A DNA stretch of 6,350 bases from Bacillota bacterium. GTDB lineage: Bacteria; Bacillota; Bacilli; Bacillales_B; DSM-18226. Of the stretch, positions 4,552 through 6,350 are shown piece by piece. The notes beneath the pieces were generated by a model, which was not told the DNA's origin, did no database searches, and worked only from the letters and a program-made list of their open reading frames with translations. Every line of letters starts with the position of its first letter. Within the stretch, counting starts at the first letter, position 1. The position numbers were made by a program, and so were the translations under genes. The DNA lies in NCBI GenBank assembly GCA_030705665.1, contig JAUZQA010000254.1, positions 1-6,350 of the forward strand, read 5' to 3'.

Positions 4552-5796
4552 TTGCTTCCACAAAACTTGGGGAGTGAAACGAACATTAAGCTTCCCTTTT
4601 CATTTATTTTTTTCAGCCTACTTGCGCTGATTTTATCACAGGTAATTTTAATTGCTAACGGACAACTGATGGCAGACGGCATCTTTCGAATACCCGCTAT
4701 TTGGTCCGCAGCACATTTGTTAATCTTGGGATGGGCCCTTATGACAGCAATGGGTGCCATGTATCAGCTCGTACCGGTTGCATTTTTAACGAAAATCTGG
4801 AACGAAAAGTTTGGGTTTATCCAATTTGGTGTGACCGCAATTGGAATTATTTCATTTGCAGCAATGCTTTATTGGGCTCCTCAAAAAGCGATCATCCCTG
4901 GGATTTTGACTTTTTTAGGAATCCTAATGTTTTTATTTCAAATGGCCATGACATTAAAGCAGCAGAAAAAAGGAACAATTCTTACTGCTTTTGTTGGGAC
5001 AGCATTAGTTTGTTTATTTTTAACAATTGCTATGGGACTTACGTTGGTTTATTGTCTAAAGACAGGTGCAGGCGCTATTTCTTATCAATCATTCTTTAAA
5101 ACACATCTGTTAATGGGTGTTACTGGGTGGTTTACTTTATTAATTTTTGGATTTTCTTATAAGATGGTTCCAATGTTCTCATTAGCACATGGATTTCCAA
5201 TGGGCCAAGCAAAATATGTTTATGTCCTATACTTATCAGGACTTGTACTAACCGGGCTTTCATTCTTTATCGAGGGTTCATTCCTTGTTAAACTTGGGTT
5301 TTTCTTATTACTGGCTGGCTTCTCCACTTTTACTTATCATATCAGCATTATCGTCAAAAAAAGATTGAAGAAAAAGCTGGATAAACCATTTAGCTTCGCC
5401 CTGGTTGCTATTTTATTTGGTAATCTTATTCATTTGGCTGCGTTCATCTTATTATGGACGAACAGTTTCCAGAATTTTATCGGACCAATGATCTACAGTT
5501 ACCTTTTGCTATGGATTGTACTGAGCATTCTGGGATACCTTTATAAAATTGTGCCATTCCTATGGTGGACACATAAATACAGTAAGGAAATAGGTAAGCA
5601 ATCCGTTCCGGCGCTTAAAGAGATGATGAATGAAAAAGTTGCCGTACCGCTATTCTTTCTTTACATCCTTTCAGCGATTTTGGTCTTCGTGTCGCTTTCA
5701 TTTAAAATAGCAATCCTTTTTAATGTGGGACAGTTGGTTCTTTCTTTTGTTTTTATTATGATGTCAATTAGTATTTTAAGTGTAATTAAAAAATAA
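4552..5796 (+). CDS. 12-helix COX1/NnrS-like heme-copper-fold membrane protein (414 aa)
   Basis: Polytopic membrane protein with about 12 helices (near 15-37, 50-76, 89-108, 113-133, 142-168, 182-208, 220-241, 245-266, 280-303, 310-338, 364-383 and 386-411). It resembles cytochrome oxidase subunit I-like and NnrS-like proteins seen beside NO reductases, but I cannot assign it to one of these. Helices 2, 6 and 10 end in the same motif: GAMYQLVP (68-75), GFSYKMVP (200-207) and GYLYKIVP (328-335). Helices 2 and 6 begin with His (H55 in AAHLL, H185 in KTHLL); other histidines are H213, H263, H294 and H341. No His-His FeB/CuB pair is present, so it is not a standard oxidase or NO reductase. A heme or metal role in NO sensing, NorB assembly or NO tolerance is inference. 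The start is TTG at 4552 with GAAGGTG about 6 nt upstream. It is cotranscribed with DUF2249 genes and the SufT-like gene. Confidence 0.85.
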   Translation: MLPQNLGSETNIKLPFSFIFFSLLALILSQVILIANGQLMADGIFRIPAIWSAAHLLILGWALMTAMGAMYQLVPVAFLTKIWNEKFGFIQFGVTAIGIISFAAMLYWAPQKAIIPGILTFLGILMFLFQMAMTLKQQKKGTILTAFVGTALVCLFLTIAMGLTLVYCLKTGAGAISYQSFFKTHLLMGVTGWFTLLIFGFSYKMVPMFSLAHGFPMGQAKYVYVLYLSGLVLTGLSFFIEGSFLVKLGFFLLLAGFSTFTYHISIIVKKRLKKKLDKPFSFALVAILFGNLIHLAAFILLWTNSFQNFIGPMIYSYLLLWIVLSILGYLYKIVPFLWWTHKYSKEIGKQSVPALKEMMNEKVAVPLFFLYILSAILVFVSLSFKIAILFNVGQLVLSFVFIMMSISILSVIKK

Positions 5797-5812
5797 CGAT
5801 GAGGTGTTAGCT

Positions 5813-6112
5813 ATGAATTTAGTTGAAAATATACGTGAACAATTAAAAACAGTTTATGATCCAGAATTAAATATTAATGTTGTCGATCTTGGCTTAATAT
5901 ATGATATTGCGGTCAGTGATGAAGGAGATGTTAACATTACAATGACTTTAACGACACCAGGCTGTCCTTTACATAGCAGCATCGAAAGAGGTGTCCGTTA
6001 TAGTCTGGAAGGATTAGACGGAATTCGCAATGTGGATGTGCAACTTGTTTGGGAGCCTGCTTGGACCCCTGACTGTATGACGCCAGAAGGAAAAAAATTA
6101 TTACATGGATAA
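5813..6112 (+). CDS. MIP18/DUF59 family Fe-S assembly factor (SufT/PaaD-like, 99 aa)
   Basis: A small cytoplasmic protein of the MIP18 family, whose members (SufT, PaaD, eukaryotic MIP18) help mature Fe-S proteins. Hallmarks are DPE (16-18) followed by INVVDLGLIYDI, the TTPGCP segment with conserved C51, and a C-terminal tail WEPAWTPDCMTPEGKKLL with a second Cys (C88), typical of the bacterial metal-sulfur cluster factor group. Length is normal for a stand-alone domain. The ATG at 5813 has GAGGTG with a 6-nt spacer; an in-frame GTG at 5804 lies inside that ribosome binding site and is rejected. It is the last gene of the operon, 16 nt after the membrane protein gene and just before two terminators. 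Placed with norB and DUF2249 genes, it may help rebuild Fe-S clusters damaged by NO, or mature a locus protein; this is inference. Confidence 0.93.
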   Translation: MNLVENIREQLKTVYDPELNINVVDLGLIYDIAVSDEGDVNITMTLTTPGCPLHSSIERGVRYSLEGLDGIRNVDVQLVWEPAWTPDCMTPEGKKLLHG

Positions 6113-6113
6113 A

Positions 6114-6144
6114 AAAAGGACCTGGTGTTCAACCAGGTCCTTTT
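6114..6144 (+). terminator. First rho-independent terminator of the regulator operon
   Basis: AAAAGGACCTGGT (6114-6126) and ACCAGGTCCTTTT (6132-6144) form a perfect 13-bp stem with a 5-nt loop, starting 2 nt after the SufT-like stop codon. The A-run on the left and T-run on the right would allow termination in either direction. Confidence 0.92.
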
Positions 6145-6147
6145 CAG

Positions 6148-6184
6148 ATTGTCGAGAAAGGGGTATTTTCTCGGCAATTTTTTT
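6148..6184 (+). terminator. Second, tandem rho-independent terminator
   Basis: ATTGTCGAGAAA (6148-6159) pairs with TTTCTCGGCAAT (6167-6178), with one G-U pair and a 7-nt loop, followed by a T-run to 6184. Only 3 nt separate it from the first hairpin, so the operon end is strongly insulated. Confidence 0.85.
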
Positions 6185-6234
6185 GTCAGCTATTCTTAAT
6201 ATAAAATTAATGGATATCCCCTGCTATTGAGCCG

Positions 6235-6350
6235 GTTGATTTCCGCTCCGGTCACTCGCTTTCCGCGGGGAGGTCCTGGAGCCTCCTCGGCGCTTAGGCG
6301 CCTGTGGGGTCTCCAGTGCCCTCTGATCCCGCAGGAGTCGAGTGCCCTCC
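6235..6350. repeat. GC-rich nested-palindrome Bacillaceae interspersed repeat (cut by window end)
   Basis: After an AT-rich gap (6185-6234) with no feature, base composition turns sharply GC-rich. Three nested stems are visible: CACTCG (6253-6258) with CGAGTG (6339-6344), continued by CCGCGGG (6263-6269) with CCCGCAGG (6328-6335); CTGGAG (6276-6281) with CTCCAG (6311-6316); and GGCGC (6289-6293) with GCGCC (6298-6302) around a TTAG loop. The left end GTTGATTTCCGCTCC and the core GAGCCTCCTCGGCGC match, from memory, a repeat scattered in intergenic regions of many Bacillus genomes, whose other end reads as the inverse (GGAGCGGAAATCAAC). It encodes no protein. It may be a non-autonomous mobile (REP/MITE-like) element; the right end lies just outside the window. 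Confidence 0.8.

Noticed and set aside
4548..5099. Alternative frames within the membrane protein gene (4548-4760 minus, 4701-5099 plus)
   Set aside because: Shadows of the strongly hydrophobic 414-aa frame, which has a ribosome binding site and operon spacing.
1..6350. CRISPR array, tRNA, rRNA, transposase or prophage genes
   Set aside because: No regularly spaced repeats, cloverleaf-like sequences or transposase/integrase motifs were seen.

Overview
The window looks like chromosomal DNA from a low-GC, spore-former-type member of the Bacillaceae (Bacillus/Neobacillus-like). The support is AT-rich intergenic DNA, strong AAAGGAGG-type ribosome binding sites, frequent TTG/GTG starts, a Gram-positive single-subunit quinol nitric oxide reductase, and a GC-rich structured repeat of a kind common in Bacillaceae genomes. 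It holds a compact, apparently co-regulated nitric oxide (NO) respiration/detoxification locus. Genus placement is inference.

Layout, left to right. (1) 1-60: the first 20 codons of a minus-strand gene, possibly an M32 carboxypeptidase. (2) 204-437, minus: a 77-aa DUF2249 protein with its own promoter, carrying a perfect TGTGA-N6-TCACA site, and its own terminator at 121-155. (3) 572-718, plus: a 48-aa Cys-rich zinc-ribbon-like protein. It converges on norB, and the two share a hairpin terminator at 704-730. (4) 743-3106, minus: norB, a complete 787-aa quinol-dependent NO reductase with all expected heme and FeB ligands. (5) 3107-3325: a divergent control region with three Crp/Fnr-type sites, one Fur-like palindrome and two promoters. 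(6) 3326-6112, plus: a five-gene operon encoding a Crp/Fnr-family regulator, two more DUF2249 proteins, a 12-helix COX1/NnrS-like membrane protein and a MIP18/SufT-like Fe-S assembly factor. Two tandem terminators close it. (7) 6235-6350: the start of a GC-rich nested-palindrome repeat cut by the window end.

How it fits together (inference). The regulator lacks both an FNR-type cysteine cluster and the cAMP-binding Arg, but has a CRP-like RETVSR recognition helix. It would therefore be expected to bind TGTGA-N6-TCACA sites. Three such sites sit exactly 41.5 bp upstream of predicted start points: for norB, for the regulator operon itself, and for the separate DUF2249 gene. That defines a small local regulon. 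NorB reduces NO to N2O. The DUF2249 proteins, the heme-copper-fold membrane protein and the SufT-like factor are plausible accessory functions (NorB maturation, NO or metal handling, Fe-S repair), but their exact roles are not shown by the sequence.

The most novel-looking items are the three divergent, cysteine-free, TusA-like DUF2249 paralogues in one locus, and the membrane protein whose helices 2, 6 and 10 carry the same G-x-x-Y-[QK]-x-V-P motif. That repeat matches the three-fold pseudosymmetry of heme-copper oxidases.
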